Below, one piece after another: positions 1 through 10,545 of a DNA stretch of 64,000 nucleotides. Origin of the DNA: an uncultured Lachnospiraceae bacterium (lineage in GTDB: Bacteria > Bacillota > Clostridia > Lachnospirales > Lachnospiraceae); contig CANQDS010000002.1 in the NCBI GenBank assembly GCA_947593655.1, positions 19,151 to 83,150 on the forward strand, read 5' to 3'. A program made the translations under genes and the position numbers. Below the pieces are notes generated by a model. It was not told the DNA's origin. It searched no databases and worked only from the letters and a program-made list of their open reading frames with translations. The stretch's first letter is position 1, and every line of letters starts with the position of its first letter.

Positions 1-1
1 G

Positions 2-913
2 CCGAACCTGATCCAGACGTTAGAGCACACCCCGGCGATCGTCCACGGCGGGCCGTTTGCGAACATCGCCCACGGCTGCAACAGCGTCCGTGCTACCAAG
101 ACCGCGTTAAAGCTGGCGGATTACGTCGTTACCGAGGCCGGTTTCGGTGCGGATCTCGGCGCGGAGAAATTCTTTGATATCAAGTGCCGGAAAGCAGGAC
201 TTGCGCCGGATGCAGTCGTCCTTGTGGCGACAGTGCGCGCATTGAAATACAACGGCGGCGTAAAGAAAGAAGACCTCTCCAAAGAGAACCTTGCCGCACT
301 GGAAAAAGGCATCGTCAATCTGGAGAAACACATCGAAAACCTCCAGAAATACGGGGTTCCGGTTGTCGTAACGTTAAATTCCTTTGTCAGCGATACCGAA
401 GCGGAGACTTCTTTTGTAGAGGAATTCTGCCGGAAGAGAGGCTGCGAATTTGCGCTTTCCGAAGTCTGGGAGAAAGGCGGGGAAGGCGGCATCGCTCTGG
501 CCGAACAGGTTCTGCATACGCTCGAAACAAAAGAGAGCCGGTTCCGGCCGCTGTATGAAGATTCCCTCCCGCTTAAGGAGAAGATCGAAATGGTGGCAAA
601 AGAGATCTACGGCGCCGGAAACGTCACCTACAGTGCGGCCGCGGCCAAAGAACTGGAGCGCATTACTTCGCTCGGCATGGGCGATTTTCCGGTCTGCATG
701 GCCAAAACGCAGTATTCCCTGTCCGATGATCCGGCGAAGCTGGGACGTCCGGACGGCTTTACGTTAAATGTACGCGAGGTTTATGTATCCGCCGGAGCGG
801 GCTTTGTCGTAGCTATAAACGGCACGATCATGACGATGCCGGGGCTGCCGAAGCGTCCGGCCGCTTACGGGATCGATGTAACGGAAGACGGAAAGATCAC
901 AGGATTGTTTTGA
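2..913 (+). CDS. fhs: Formate--tetrahydrofolate ligase, C-terminal part (5' truncated by window edge)
   Basis: Frame open from base 2: [57 protein letters not shown], characteristic of FTHFS; stop at 913; followed by folD. Confidence 0.95.
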   Translation, partial: PNLIQTLEHTPAIVHGGPFANIAHGCNSVRATKTALKLADYVVTEAGFGADLGAEKFFDIKCRKAGLAPDAVVLVATVRALKYNGGVKKEDLSKENLAALEKGIVNLEKHIENLQKYGVPVVVTLNSFVSDTEAETSFVEEFCRKRGCEFALSEVWEKGGEGGIALAEQVLHTLETKESRFRPLYEDSLPLKEKIEMVAKEIYGAGNVTYSAAAAKELERITSLGMGDFPVCMAKTQYSLSDDPAKLGRPDGFTLNVREVYVSAGAGFVVAINGTIMTMPGLPKRPAAYGIDVTEDGKITGLF

Positions 914-914
914 G

Positions 915-1778
915 GTGAAGAAAATGGCAAAGATCATTGACGGGAAACAGATTTCCCAGCAGATAAAAGACGAATTGAAAGAAGAAGTAAAGAAGCTGAA
1001 AGCGGAAGGACGAAACTGCTGCCTTGCCGTGATCCAGGTGGGAAACGATCCCGCATCAAGCGTTTATGTCGGGAATAAGAAAAAGGCGTGCGCCTACATC
1101 GGGATCGAATCGCGGGCGTATGAGCTCCCGGAAGAGACGACGGAGGAAGAACTGCTTTCCCTGATCGAAGACCTCAATCAGGACAGCGGCGTACACGGGA
1201 TTTTATGCCAGCTTCCGCTTCCGGCGCATATCCGGGAGGAGAAAGTCATAGACGCGATCTCTCCCGAAAAAGATGTGGACGGATTCCATCCGCAGAACGT
1301 CGGTGCGCTGGTGATCGGCCGGAAAGGCTTTGTTTCCTGCACGCCGGCCGGGATCATCGAACTGCTGAAGCGCAGCGGCATCGAGATCGAAGGGAAGCGC
1401 TGCGTCATGATCGGCCGCAGCAACATCGTCGGCAAGCCGATGGCGCTTCTGATGCTCCGCGAGAATGCGACCGTAACCGTCTGCCATTCGCGGACGCGCA
1501 ATTTAAAAGAGATCTGCAAAGAAGCGGATATCCTGATCGCAGCGATCGGAAAGCCGCAGCAGATCACCGGAGAGTACATTAAAGAGGGCACCGTCGTCAT
1601 CGACGTAGGGATCCACCGGAATGCGGACAACAAGCTGTGCGGGGACGTCGCTTTTGCCGAAGCCGAACCGCTGGCGTCGGCGATCACACCGGTTCCGGGA
1701 GGCGTCGGCCCGATGACGATCGCTATGCTGATGAAAAACTGCGTGGAAGCCATGAAAAACGGATCCGCAGACAAATAA
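915..1778 (+). CDS. folD: Bifunctional methylene-THF dehydrogenase/methenyl-THF cyclohydrolase (start may be ATG at 924)
   Basis: MAKIIDGKQISQQIKDEL..., GILCQLPLPAHI, SPEKDVDGFHPQN, GRSNIVGKPMALLML, TPVPGGVGPMTIAML. Confidence 0.96.
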   Translation: MKKMAKIIDGKQISQQIKDELKEEVKKLKAEGRNCCLAVIQVGNDPASSVYVGNKKKACAYIGIESRAYELPEETTEEELLSLIEDLNQDSGVHGILCQLPLPAHIREEKVIDAISPEKDVDGFHPQNVGALVIGRKGFVSCTPAGIIELLKRSGIEIEGKRCVMIGRSNIVGKPMALLMLRENATVTVCHSRTRNLKEICKEADILIAAIGKPQQITGEYIKEGTVVIDVGIHRNADNKLCGDVAFAEAEPLASAITPVPGGVGPMTIAMLMKNCVEAMKNGSADK

Positions 1779-1800
1779 ATTGATAAGAGGGATAGAACAT

Positions 1801-2970
1801 ATGAAATGCAGCTATTGTGGGGAAGAGCTTAAGGACGGGAGCCTTTACTGCTCCCGCTGCGGGAAAGAGGCGCAGATCCGCCCGGATATGAACGCATTTG
1901 AGGACGATTACTTAAAAGCAATCATGGAAGAGGAGAATCAGAAGCAGGAGACGGCGTCCGAGGCAAAGCAGCCTAAGCAGGAGATCCGGCAGCCGGAAGG
2001 AATGAAAAAACAGCAGGAGAAGAAAAAGAAGCTCCTCCTGCTTTCCGGGATCGCGGCGGCCTGCGTGCTGATCGCCGTACTGGCCGCAGCGCTCCATTTT
2101 TCGAGCCAGAAAGAACACGATTCGTCGTTTGAATATCAGGTGGCTCAGGCGAGGAAGGCCGAAAGCAGCGGGAATACGGCGGAAGCCATCGCCTATTACG
2201 AGAAGGCGCTGGTCATCGATCCGGACAGTACCGAAGTGCGCCTGACGCTCGCCCGGATCTTGACAAACCAGAACGAGTACGATTCCGCGATCATTCTCTA
2301 TCAGGAAGTGATCCAGATCGATCCCAAAAATCAGGAGGCTTACCGGAACCTGATCGCAATTTATGAGGAAAACGGCGACACGGACGCGATCCTTGCGCTC
2401 TCCAAAGACGCTTCGGATCCGAAGATCTTGAAATTATTCCAGGATTATATCGTGCTTCCGCCGGAATTTGACCAGAAATCCGGCACTTATGACGATTATA
2501 TGGAGATCCGTCTGACCTCGGAGGATCACTGCGACATTTTCTATACGACCGACGGAAGGGATCCGGTCCGCTACGGGGAACCGTACAGCCGGCCGATCGC
2601 CCTCGACGAGATGCAGGAGTACGAGATCAAAGCGGTCTGCGTCAATGACCGTAAGATCTACAGCGACGTCGCCTCGGAAACCTATACGATCAAGATTCCG
2701 GTCCCGGAGATGCCGGTCGTAAGCCCGGACGGCGGGGAATTTTCCGAGGAAACGCAGGTATCGATTACGGTTCCGGAAGGCTGCACGGCTTACTATACCT
2801 GGGACGGGACGGATCCGAACATCAATTCCGAGCCGTATAACGGGCCGATCACGGTTCCGGAGGGCAACAACGTGCTGGCCGTGATCTTCATTGATACGAA
2901 GACCGAGCAGATCAGCCCGATCTACCGCGGAAACTTTATCTACTATGCGCAGGATGCGGAAAGCGAATGA
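1801..2970 (+). CDS. Zinc-ribbon / single TM / TPR protein with two chitobiase-C-like repeats
   Basis: CSYCGEELKDGSLYCSRCGKEA zinc ribbon; hydrophobic LLLLSGIAAACVLIAVLAAAL; TPR-like helices; two repeats DIFYTTDGRDP.../AYYTWDGTDP...; longest ORF starts at 1780. Confidence 0.75.
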   Translation: MKCSYCGEELKDGSLYCSRCGKEAQIRPDMNAFEDDYLKAIMEEENQKQETASEAKQPKQEIRQPEGMKKQQEKKKKLLLLSGIAAACVLIAVLAAALHFSSQKEHDSSFEYQVAQARKAESSGNTAEAIAYYEKALVIDPDSTEVRLTLARILTNQNEYDSAIILYQEVIQIDPKNQEAYRNLIAIYEENGDTDAILALSKDASDPKILKLFQDYIVLPPEFDQKSGTYDDYMEIRLTSEDHCDIFYTTDGRDPVRYGEPYSRPIALDEMQEYEIKAVCVNDRKIYSDVASETYTIKIPVPEMPVVSPDGGEFSEETQVSITVPEGCTAYYTWDGTDPNINSEPYNGPITVPEGNNVLAVIFIDTKTEQISPIYRGNFIYYAQDAESE

Positions 2971-3446
2971 AAATAACGATCTTATGCGTCGGCAGGCTCA
3001 AAGAAACGTTCTACCGGGACGCTGTGCGGGAATTTGAAAAACGCTTAAGCCGCTACTGTCGGCTGGAGATCATCGAAGTCGCCGATGAAAAAACGCCGGA
3101 CGATCCTTCCGGGGCGGAAGCGGCGCTTGTCAAAGAGCAGGAGGGGAAGCGCCTCCTGCGTTATCTGAAAGAGGACAGTTATGTGATCTGCCTTGCCATC
3201 GACGGAAAGGAGATGGATTCCGTCCGTTTTTCCAGAGAACTGGAAAATCTGGGGATCCGCGGGAAAGACCGGGTGTGCTTTGTGATCGGAGGATCGCTCG
3301 GGCTTTCGGAAGAGGTGTTAAAGCGGGCGGATGAAAGGCTCAGCTTTTCGCAGATGACGTTTCCGCACCAGCTGATGCGCGTCATCCTGCTCGAACAGAT
3401 CTACCGTGCCTGCCGGATCATGCATCATGAACCATATCATAAATAA
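2967..3446 (+). CDS. rlmH: 23S rRNA (pseudouridine1915-N3)-methyltransferase RlmH
   Basis: 159 aa; MKITILCVGRLKE...; FVIGGSLGLSEEV; SFSQMTFPHQLMRVILLEQIYRA; HEPYHK C-terminus. Confidence 0.96.
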   Translation: MKITILCVGRLKETFYRDAVREFEKRLSRYCRLEIIEVADEKTPDDPSGAEAALVKEQEGKRLLRYLKEDSYVICLAIDGKEMDSVRFSRELENLGIRGKDRVCFVIGGSLGLSEEVLKRADERLSFSQMTFPHQLMRVILLEQIYRACRIMHHEPYHK

Positions 3447-3514
3447 CAATAAACACTTCCGGTTTCCGGAGCAAACAGGAGAATAAGACGGGTTTTTTCT
3501 ACATATAGTTTATT

Positions 3515-3793
3515 ATGAAAAACCGCAGGCATGTAAACCGTGAAAAAATAGTCAATGCATTGGAACTTCCCAAAGATCTGATGCTTGGAACGCCCTGTCT
3601 GACCATGAACGGGAACCGCGAGCTTCTGATCGAAAACCACAGGGGAATCCTCACTTACAGCGACCGGCAGATGGTCGTTCTGGCGAAAGACATCCGCATC
3701 GAGATCAGCGGAACCGGGCTGTACGTGGAATATTATACCGCCGACCTGATGAAAATACAGGGACAGATGGACGGGATCGCATTCCGCCCATGA
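3515..3793 (+). CDS. yqfC: Sporulation protein YqfC
   Basis: 92 aa YabP/YqfC-like; directly upstream of yqfD with ATGA-type overlap. Confidence 0.85.
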   Translation: MKNRRHVNREKIVNALELPKDLMLGTPCLTMNGNRELLIENHRGILTYSDRQMVVLAKDIRIEISGTGLYVEYYTADLMKIQGQMDGIAFRP

Positions 3794-5034
3794 TCCTTCG
3801 CATTTATCGGTTTCTGTGCGGTTATTTAACTTTGCTTCTGTCGGGAAGGAAAGCGGGAAGGTTCTTAAATCTGTGTACGCGGCGCGGCATGAACATCTGG
3901 AACGTGGTTTTGGAAGGAGAGGACCGCTGCCGGCTCAATATGTACCTGAAGGATTTCCGGAACGTCCGTCCGCTCTGCCGGAAGACGAAAACGCGGCTTC
4001 GGATCCAGAAACGCCGCGGGCTTCCGTTTGTCCTGTACCGCTACCGGAAGCGCGTCATATTTCCGGCGGCGTTTCTGGCGGCTGCCGGGCTTTTGTTTTT
4101 CTGTTCCCGTTTTGTCTGGAAAATCGAGATTGACGGCAATTCACGCCTTTCGGACGACACGATCATCCGCTATCTGGAGGAAAACAATGCGGGCTTTGGC
4201 ACCGCTAAAAAGGAGATCGATCTGGAAAAACTGGAACTGTCTCTGCGGCGGGATTTCCCGCAGATCATCTGGGCGTCTTCCTATATCGAGGGAACCCGGC
4301 TGGTCGTGGAGATCCAGGAGAATTTAAAGGAGGACGGCGGTTCGTCTGCCTCTGACGGGGCGGACGCTTCCTGCACCGATCTGATCGCTGCCAAAGACGC
4401 CGTGATCGATTCGATCATCACGCGAAGCGGCGTGCCGCTCGTAAAGGCCGGCGATCCGGTGGCGGCAGGAGATGTGCTGGTTTCGAGCCGTCAGGAGATC
4501 TTAGACGACGCCGGAAACGTCCGGGAGTATTTCTACCAGTCCGCGGATGCCGATATCACAGGCCGCGTCACCTATCCCTATGAAGAGAAAATACCGGCGG
4601 CCGTTTCGGAAAAGAAGGAAACCGGAAGAGAGCATACGGTGTATTTTGTCGAGTTTTTCGGGAGACGGATGGAAACGCCGAAGATCTTTAATGATTTTGA
4701 CCTCTTTTACTGCATTGAAGACTACCGGCAGCTGCACCTGACGGATCATTTCTATCTGCCGGTGTTTTTCGGGAAACGCTCGTTCATCGAGCAGGAGGAA
4801 CAGGAGAAAACCTACAGCAAGGAAGAGGCCGAACAGATCGCCGCCGCGCATCTGAACCAATTTCTTTCGGATTTGGAAGAAAATGGGGTTTCAATTATCG
4901 GCAAAAATGTTATGATAGATAAGATAGGGGATTTTTATCAGGTGTCCGGAACGATCGAGGCCAGCGAGCCGGTCGGGGCGAAGGCACCGACGGAAATCCT
5001 GCAGATACCCGGACAGGATGAAGAACATGAATGA
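3790..5034 (+). CDS. yqfD: Sporulation protein YqfD
   Basis: 414 aa; FLCGYLTLLLSGRKAGRFLNLCTRRGMNIWNV; one TM; yqfC-yqfD-phoH synteny. Confidence 0.88.
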   Translation: MILRIYRFLCGYLTLLLSGRKAGRFLNLCTRRGMNIWNVVLEGEDRCRLNMYLKDFRNVRPLCRKTKTRLRIQKRRGLPFVLYRYRKRVIFPAAFLAAAGLLFFCSRFVWKIEIDGNSRLSDDTIIRYLEENNAGFGTAKKEIDLEKLELSLRRDFPQIIWASSYIEGTRLVVEIQENLKEDGGSSASDGADASCTDLIAAKDAVIDSIITRSGVPLVKAGDPVAAGDVLVSSRQEILDDAGNVREYFYQSADADITGRVTYPYEEKIPAAVSEKKETGREHTVYFVEFFGRRMETPKIFNDFDLFYCIEDYRQLHLTDHFYLPVFFGKRSFIEQEEQEKTYSKEEAEQIAAAHLNQFLSDLEENGVSIIGKNVMIDKIGDFYQVSGTIEASEPVGAKAPTEILQIPGQDEEHE

Positions 5035-6010
5035 AGTGATTGCAGAAATTCCATCGGAATTTATATCCAATGTGTTTGGCGGGTTCGACGTCCATCTGAA
5101 AAAGATTGAGCGGACGCTCGGAGTGACCGTCGTGCTGCGCGGCAGCCAGATCAAGATCATCGGAAACGAGGCGGCCTGCAAAGACGCGCTCGAAGTCGTG
5201 ACGCAGCTCTGCCGTCTGGCGGAGAAAGGGAACGAAGTGACGGAACAGAACGTCAACTACGCCCTTGCGCTCCTTCCCGAGCATCAGGGCGGCAGAATCG
5301 CCGAACTCGACGACGATATCATCTGCCATACCGTAAACGGAAAACCCGTCAAGCCCAAGACGCTCGGGCAGAAGCAGTATGTGGATGCGATCCGCAGCCG
5401 GATGGTCGTTTTCGGCCTCGGGCCGGCGGGAACAGGGAAAACGTATCTGGCCATGGCTATGGCCATAACCGCATTTAAGAACGAAGACGTAGAGCGGATC
5501 ATCTTAACGCGCCCGGCAATCGAGGCCGGAGAGAAGCTGGGCTTTCTGCCCGGCGATCTGCAGAGCAAGGTCGATCCGTACCTGCGTCCGCTCTACGATG
5601 CGCTGCACCAGATCATGGGCGCGGACGCGTTTGCCCGCAATATGGAGAAAGGGCTGATCGAAGTCGCGCCGCTTGCCTATATGCGCGGGCGGACGCTGGA
5701 CAATGCCTTTATCATTTTAGACGAGGCGCAGAATACGACGCCGGCGCAGATGAAGATGTTTCTGACGCGGATCGGCTTCGGCTCGAAAGTGGTCGTCACC
5801 GGCGACGCGACGCAGAAGGATCTGCCGCCCGGCACGAAATCCGGCTTAGACGTCGCATTAAAGGTTCTTTCGAATGTGGAGGAGATCGCCGTCTGCCGCC
5901 TGACCGGGAATGATGTCGTACGCCATCCGCTGGTTCAGAAAATCGTACAGGCTTATGACGATTACGAAAAGAGAATGGCAAACCATAAGAAAAAACAGGA
6001 GAGAAGATGA
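5018..6010 (+). CDS. phoH: PhoH family ATPase
   Basis: [17 protein letters not shown] Walker [31 protein letters not shown]. Confidence 0.95.
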   Translation: MKNMNEVIAEIPSEFISNVFGGFDVHLKKIERTLGVTVVLRGSQIKIIGNEAACKDALEVVTQLCRLAEKGNEVTEQNVNYALALLPEHQGGRIAELDDDIICHTVNGKPVKPKTLGQKQYVDAIRSRMVVFGLGPAGTGKTYLAMAMAITAFKNEDVERIILTRPAIEAGEKLGFLPGDLQSKVDPYLRPLYDALHQIMGADAFARNMEKGLIEVAPLAYMRGRTLDNAFIILDEAQNTTPAQMKMFLTRIGFGSKVVVTGDATQKDLPPGTKSGLDVALKVLSNVEEIAVCRLTGNDVVRHPLVQKIVQAYDDYEKRMANHKKKQERR

Positions 6011-7194
6011 AGAGGAAAGAAACCGTAAGCATTTTCCGCGTGCTGGCAATCTTTGTGATCGTTGCCATGACCGGGCTGGTTTCTGCGTTTTTCTGCTGGC
6101 AGAACCAGTACTATGCGGATGAATGGCTGTGCATATTGTTTTTGGATCTCGTTTTTTTAATGATCCTGATCTTTGAACTGGAATACGAGAGGAAACGCCG
6201 GATGCTGTCGTTTAATATGGCAACCACCTTTTTCCGCGTGGCGGCGGGATATGCGTTCTGCTGCCTGATTTCGATGGCGTTTCCCTATCTGCCGGAGTTT
6301 TTCTGTCCGGTGCTTCTGATCCCGCTGATCATGGAGTCCATGAGCAACGAAACGCTTGCGATCGTTACGGGGATCTTCCTCAATCTGCTGTTCGGAATGA
6401 TCAGCAGCGGAAACTACTACGAACTGGTCTGCTACTGTCTGCTCACGATCTTGGGAGGAGTGCTCGCAAAGACGCTGGACAGCCGGAAATTTCGCTTCTG
6501 CACCGCGATTCTGCTGTTCTGCATCAGCATATTGTTTCCGGTCGTGTTCTATTACTGGAGCTACAAGGAGATCACGCTTACGGTCTATCTGTACGGAGCG
6601 GCCAGCGGCCTTGTCACGCTGTTTATGGCGCTTGTCGTTTATGACCGGCTGCGGCAGGGGAAGGAACGGGAACTGGAAAACCGCTATCTGGACATCCTTT
6701 CCGAGGATTACCATGCGGTGAAGGAACTAAAGAAGTTCTTTCCGGCGGACTACCGCCATGCGGAGCGGGTATCGGTGATCATGACCGGCTGTGCGAAGGC
6801 GCTCGGTTACGACGTCCTTTTGTGTACCGCCGCGGGCTTTTATTACCGCATGGGCAAATGGCAGGGCGAGCAGGATCATGTGGCAAACGGCGTCCGCAGG
6901 GCGCGCCAGCTGTGCTTTCCGGGGGAACTCGTGCAGATCCTCGCCGAATATTACGGGGAGGAACGCCTGCCGCGGACGCCCGAATCCGCGCTGGTGCATA
7001 TGGTAGATGCCGTCGCCCTGAAAATGGACGCGATGAACCAGAATGTGGGGCAGAGCCAGTGGAACCACGAAATGATCATTTATCAGACGTTGAACGAATA
7101 TTCCAGCAACGGGCTGTATGACGAAAGCGGAATGGGAATGAACCAGTTCTTAAAAGTCCGCGAGTATCTGGTAAAGGAGAAATTGCTGCAATGA
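6007..7194 (+). CDS. 7TM-HD (PgpH-like) membrane protein with degenerate HD domain
   Basis: Multiple TM helices then RHAERVSVIMTGCAKALGYD..AAGFYYRMGK; sits in the PgpH slot between phoH and ybeY; catalytic HD replaced by YR. Confidence 0.7.
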   Translation: MKRKETVSIFRVLAIFVIVAMTGLVSAFFCWQNQYYADEWLCILFLDLVFLMILIFELEYERKRRMLSFNMATTFFRVAAGYAFCCLISMAFPYLPEFFCPVLLIPLIMESMSNETLAIVTGIFLNLLFGMISSGNYYELVCYCLLTILGGVLAKTLDSRKFRFCTAILLFCISILFPVVFYYWSYKEITLTVYLYGAASGLVTLFMALVVYDRLRQGKERELENRYLDILSEDYHAVKELKKFFPADYRHAERVSVIMTGCAKALGYDVLLCTAAGFYYRMGKWQGEQDHVANGVRRARQLCFPGELVQILAEYYGEERLPRTPESALVHMVDAVALKMDAMNQNVGQSQWNHEMIIYQTLNEYSSNGLYDESGMGMNQFLKVREYLVKEKLLQ

Positions 7195-7691
7195 GTTTTA
7201 CGATTGAAATAGAATGTGAAGAAACCGGTTTTTCCTTTGATCCGGAAGAACTGGCCGAACGGGCGGCTTTCTGCTGCCTGAAAGAGGAGAACTTTCCGTA
7301 TGAGGCGGAAATCTCCCTTACGATCACAGACGACGCCGGTATCCGGGAGTTAAACCGCACGCAGCGCGGGATCGACCGGGCGACCGATGTGCTTTCGTTT
7401 CCGATGCTAAGCTATGAGGCTCCGGGTGATTTTTCGTTTCTTTCGAAGGAGCGGGACGAGGATTTCAACCCGGATACGGGAGAGGCTCTGCTCGGCGATA
7501 TCGTGATCTCCGCGGAACGCGTCCGCGCGCAGGCGCTTGATTACGGGCACAGCGAGGAACGGGAATTTGCGTTTCTGATCGTGCACAGTATGCTGCATCT
7601 GTTCGGCTATGACCATATGGAAGAGGACGAAGCCCGGCTGATGGAAGAAAAGCAGAGGCAGATCATGAATATTCTTCAGATCATGCGGTAG
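7191..7691 (+). CDS. ybeY: Endoribonuclease YbeY
   Basis: LNRTQRGIDRATDVLSFPM; LGDIVIS; HSMLHLFGYDHMEEDEA zinc motif. Confidence 0.96.
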   Translation: MSFTIEIECEETGFSFDPEELAERAAFCCLKEENFPYEAEISLTITDDAGIRELNRTQRGIDRATDVLSFPMLSYEAPGDFSFLSKERDEDFNPDTGEALLGDIVISAERVRAQALDYGHSEEREFAFLIVHSMLHLFGYDHMEEDEARLMEEKQRQIMNILQIMR

Positions 7692-7701
7692 GAGGATAAG
7701 G

Positions 7702-8826
7702 ATGAAGAAAAGGCTTTTAAGCGCGGCGCTGGTGATTTGCCTGCTTGCGTCGTTTGGCGGCTGCAGCGGAAAACAGGAACAAACGCTTCTGCCGACGGAA
7801 CTGATGGAAGGAAGCGGACAGATCGGACAGATCGAAGCGCCGCAGATCACGGAGGCCGCAGATCACCACGAGGGAGAGGCGAAGAGCTTTCTGACGGGAG
7901 AGTGGATCCCGGCGGAAACGGCCGGGAAGCGGCCGGTTGCCATGATGGTGGAGAATACCCACGCGACGCTGCCGCAGTACGGGCTGAACCGGGCGGATAT
8001 CATCGTGGAGTGTCCGGTAGAGGGCGGGATTACCCGTCTGCTTGCGGTTTTTCAGGACTACAGCGGAATGGGGATCATCGGAAACGTCAGGAGCTGCCGA
8101 CCGTACTATGTGCCGTTTGCCAATGATTTTGACGCGGTTTATCTGCACGCGGGCGCAAGCCCGGAAGGAAGCGACCTGCTTAATTCAGGCGCGGTGGATC
8201 ACATCGACGGAACCAGCGGAACCGGCGGGGCGTTCTATTACCGGGACAACAGCCGCCGTGCGCCGCACAATCTCTATACGTCTTCGGAGGGGATCGATCA
8301 GGGGATCGAAGCCTTCGGCTTTGAGCGGGAGCATGACGCTTCCTACGCCGGGAATCTTAGGTTTGCAGACGACGAAGAGCCGGTTCTGCTTTTAAACGGA
8401 ATGGACGCTGCGGCGGTTTCCCTTTACTATCGGGATGCCCGGCCGTGGTTTGAATATCACGAAGACGACGGGCTGTACTATCGGTATGAATTTGGAGCCG
8501 CGCAGATCGACGGCACGGATCAGTCGCAGCTTGCCGTAAAAAACATCATTTTACAGGAGTGCGGAAGCTCTTTTTACGACATGGAAGCCGGAACGCTCAA
8601 TCTGGACTGCTATTCGGGCGGAAACGGGAAATATCTGACAAACGGGAAATGCATTGATATTGTCTGGAGGCGGGATTCGAGAAATTCCGCGGTCCGTTAT
8701 TATGATCTCAGCGGAAACGAGATCACGTTGAATCAGGGGAAAACATGGATAGAAGTCATTCAGTCGCAGAATGCGGGGGAGAACAATATCTATGGTACGA
8801 TCGAAGAATTTGAAAGCGGCAGGTAA
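7702..8826 (+). CDS. DUF3048 (YerB-like) lipoprotein
   Basis: Lipobox LLASFGGC; RPVAMMVENTHATLPQYGLNRADIIVECPVEGGITRLLAVFQDY...GNVRSCRPYYV. Confidence 0.88.
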   Translation: MKKRLLSAALVICLLASFGGCSGKQEQTLLPTELMEGSGQIGQIEAPQITEAADHHEGEAKSFLTGEWIPAETAGKRPVAMMVENTHATLPQYGLNRADIIVECPVEGGITRLLAVFQDYSGMGIIGNVRSCRPYYVPFANDFDAVYLHAGASPEGSDLLNSGAVDHIDGTSGTGGAFYYRDNSRRAPHNLYTSSEGIDQGIEAFGFEREHDASYAGNLRFADDEEPVLLLNGMDAAAVSLYYRDARPWFEYHEDDGLYYRYEFGAAQIDGTDQSQLAVKNIILQECGSSFYDMEAGTLNLDCYSGGNGKYLTNGKCIDIVWRRDSRNSAVRYYDLSGNEITLNQGKTWIEVIQSQNAGENNIYGTIEEFESGR

Positions 8827-8835
8827 ACAGAAAGT

Positions 8836-10503
8836 ATGGGTAAGTCAAAGAGAAAAGGAACGAATTTTTTAGTTCAGGGTTCGATTCTTGCAATGGCGTC
8901 TATCATAAGCCGCATCATCGGGCTGGTTTACCGGATCCCGCTGACGGACATCATCGGCGACGTCGGAAACAACTACTACGGCTGTGCGTATGAGGTCTAT
9001 AATATCATGCTCATCATCTCTTCCTACAGCCTTCCGATCGTGGTTTCCAAACTGGTATCGGTTCAGATGGCGAAAAGGCACAGGAGGATGGCCTACCGGG
9101 TATTCCAGTGTTCTCTGGCCTTTGCGCTCGTATCGGGGCTGATCGTCGCTTTGATCGTGTTTTTCGGGGCGGAATTTTTCGCGGGAACGCTGCTGAAAAC
9201 GCCGAACAGCGTATTTGCGCTCCGGATCCTTGCGCCCGCTTTGGTCATCGTGGCCGTTTTGGGCGTGCTGCGGGGATTTTTCCAGGGCATGGGAACCATG
9301 ATCCCGAGCGCGGTATCGCAGATCTTAGAGCAGATCGTAAACGCGATCGTCAGCGTGTGGGCGGCATATGTCCTTTTCCAGTACGGAACGCGCGTCGGCG
9401 CGGTACTCGGCGATCCGGAGCACTATGCGCCGGCTTACGGGGCGGGCGGCGGGACGCTGGGCTCTACGCTCGGCGCGCTTGCGGCGCTGTTTTTCGTGAT
9501 CTTCGTATTCTTTGTCTATATGAAGGTGTTCCGCCGGAAGATGCAGCGCGAACCGGAGACGGCCGTCGATTCCTTCCGGACTACCATGCATGTGCTGATC
9601 CTTACGGTCATACCGGTGCTCTTAAGCACCACGATCTATAATATCATTCAGATCATTGATCAGGGTCTGTTTAAAAACATCGCCAATCTGCAGGGCTATA
9701 AGGAAAACGAGATTGACGTCTGGTGGGGCGTTTTTTCCGGGAAATACCGGCTGATGATCAATGTGCCGATCTCGATCGCCTCCGCGATCGCGTCCTCCTC
9801 CGTGCCGGCGCTGACAGTGTCCTACGGGCAGCGCGATATGGAAGCGGTCAAAAGCCAGCTTCATGCGGCGAACCGTTTCATGATGATCATTGCGTTTCCG
9901 AGCGCGGTCGGGCTTGCGGTGCTGGCTCCGGCCATTTTTACCCTGTTGTTTCCGTCGACGCTTGATTCGCTGGATCTGGCCTCGATGATGATGTACACCG
10001 GTTCGGGAGCCGTGGTCTTTACGTCCTTATCGACGCTTTCCAACGGGCTGCTGCAGGGGATCGACCGCCTGAAGGTTCCGGTCCGCAATGCCGTGATCGC
10101 GCTGACCGCGCATATCCTCCTTCTGGTGGTTCTGATGATGTTCTTTCGGTTAAATATTTATGCGGTTGTGCTTTCCAACCTCTTCTTTGTGTGCTTTATG
10201 AGCTTTTTAAACGGAAGGGCGATCGCAAAATACACCGGCTACCGTCAGGAGTGGGTCAAGACCTTTCTGATCCCGGCGGGCTGCTCGGCGATCATGGGCG
10301 CGGCCGCATTCTTTATTTATCACGGCCTCTACCGGCTGACGGAAAGCAACGCGGCGTCGCTGATGTCAGCGATCCTTGCGGCCGTTTTCGTCTACGGGGT
10401 TCTGATGCTGCTGTTAAAGGGGCTGACCGAAGAAGAACTGCAGCGGTTCCCGAAAGGGGAGCTGCTGATCCGGCTTGCGAAAAAAGTGCATTTATTGCGG
10501 TAA
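8836..10503 (+). CDS. Polysaccharide biosynthesis / SpoVB-like flippase (MATE/MOP superfamily)
   Basis: 555 aa, about 14 hydrophobic segments; GSILAMASIISRIIGLVYRIPLTDIIGDVGNNYYGCAYEVYNIML. Confidence 0.88.
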   Translation: MGKSKRKGTNFLVQGSILAMASIISRIIGLVYRIPLTDIIGDVGNNYYGCAYEVYNIMLIISSYSLPIVVSKLVSVQMAKRHRRMAYRVFQCSLAFALVSGLIVALIVFFGAEFFAGTLLKTPNSVFALRILAPALVIVAVLGVLRGFFQGMGTMIPSAVSQILEQIVNAIVSVWAAYVLFQYGTRVGAVLGDPEHYAPAYGAGGGTLGSTLGALAALFFVIFVFFVYMKVFRRKMQREPETAVDSFRTTMHVLILTVIPVLLSTTIYNIIQIIDQGLFKNIANLQGYKENEIDVWWGVFSGKYRLMINVPISIASAIASSSVPALTVSYGQRDMEAVKSQLHAANRFMMIIAFPSAVGLAVLAPAIFTLLFPSTLDSLDLASMMMYTGSGAVVFTSLSTLSNGLLQGIDRLKVPVRNAVIALTAHILLLVVLMMFFRLNIYAVVLSNLFFVCFMSFLNGRAIAKYTGYRQEWVKTFLIPAGCSAIMGAAAFFIYHGLYRLTESNAASLMSAILAAVFVYGVLMLLLKGLTEEELQRFPKGELLIRLAKKVHLLR

Positions 10504-10545
10504 AAAGTGAATAGATCATAAGAAAAATGCAGATACTGGAAACGG

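Noticed and set aside
6157-6714. 185-aa antisense ORF in the 7TM-HD gene
   Set aside because: Gln/Arg/His-rich mirror of hydrophobic codons, not credible coding.
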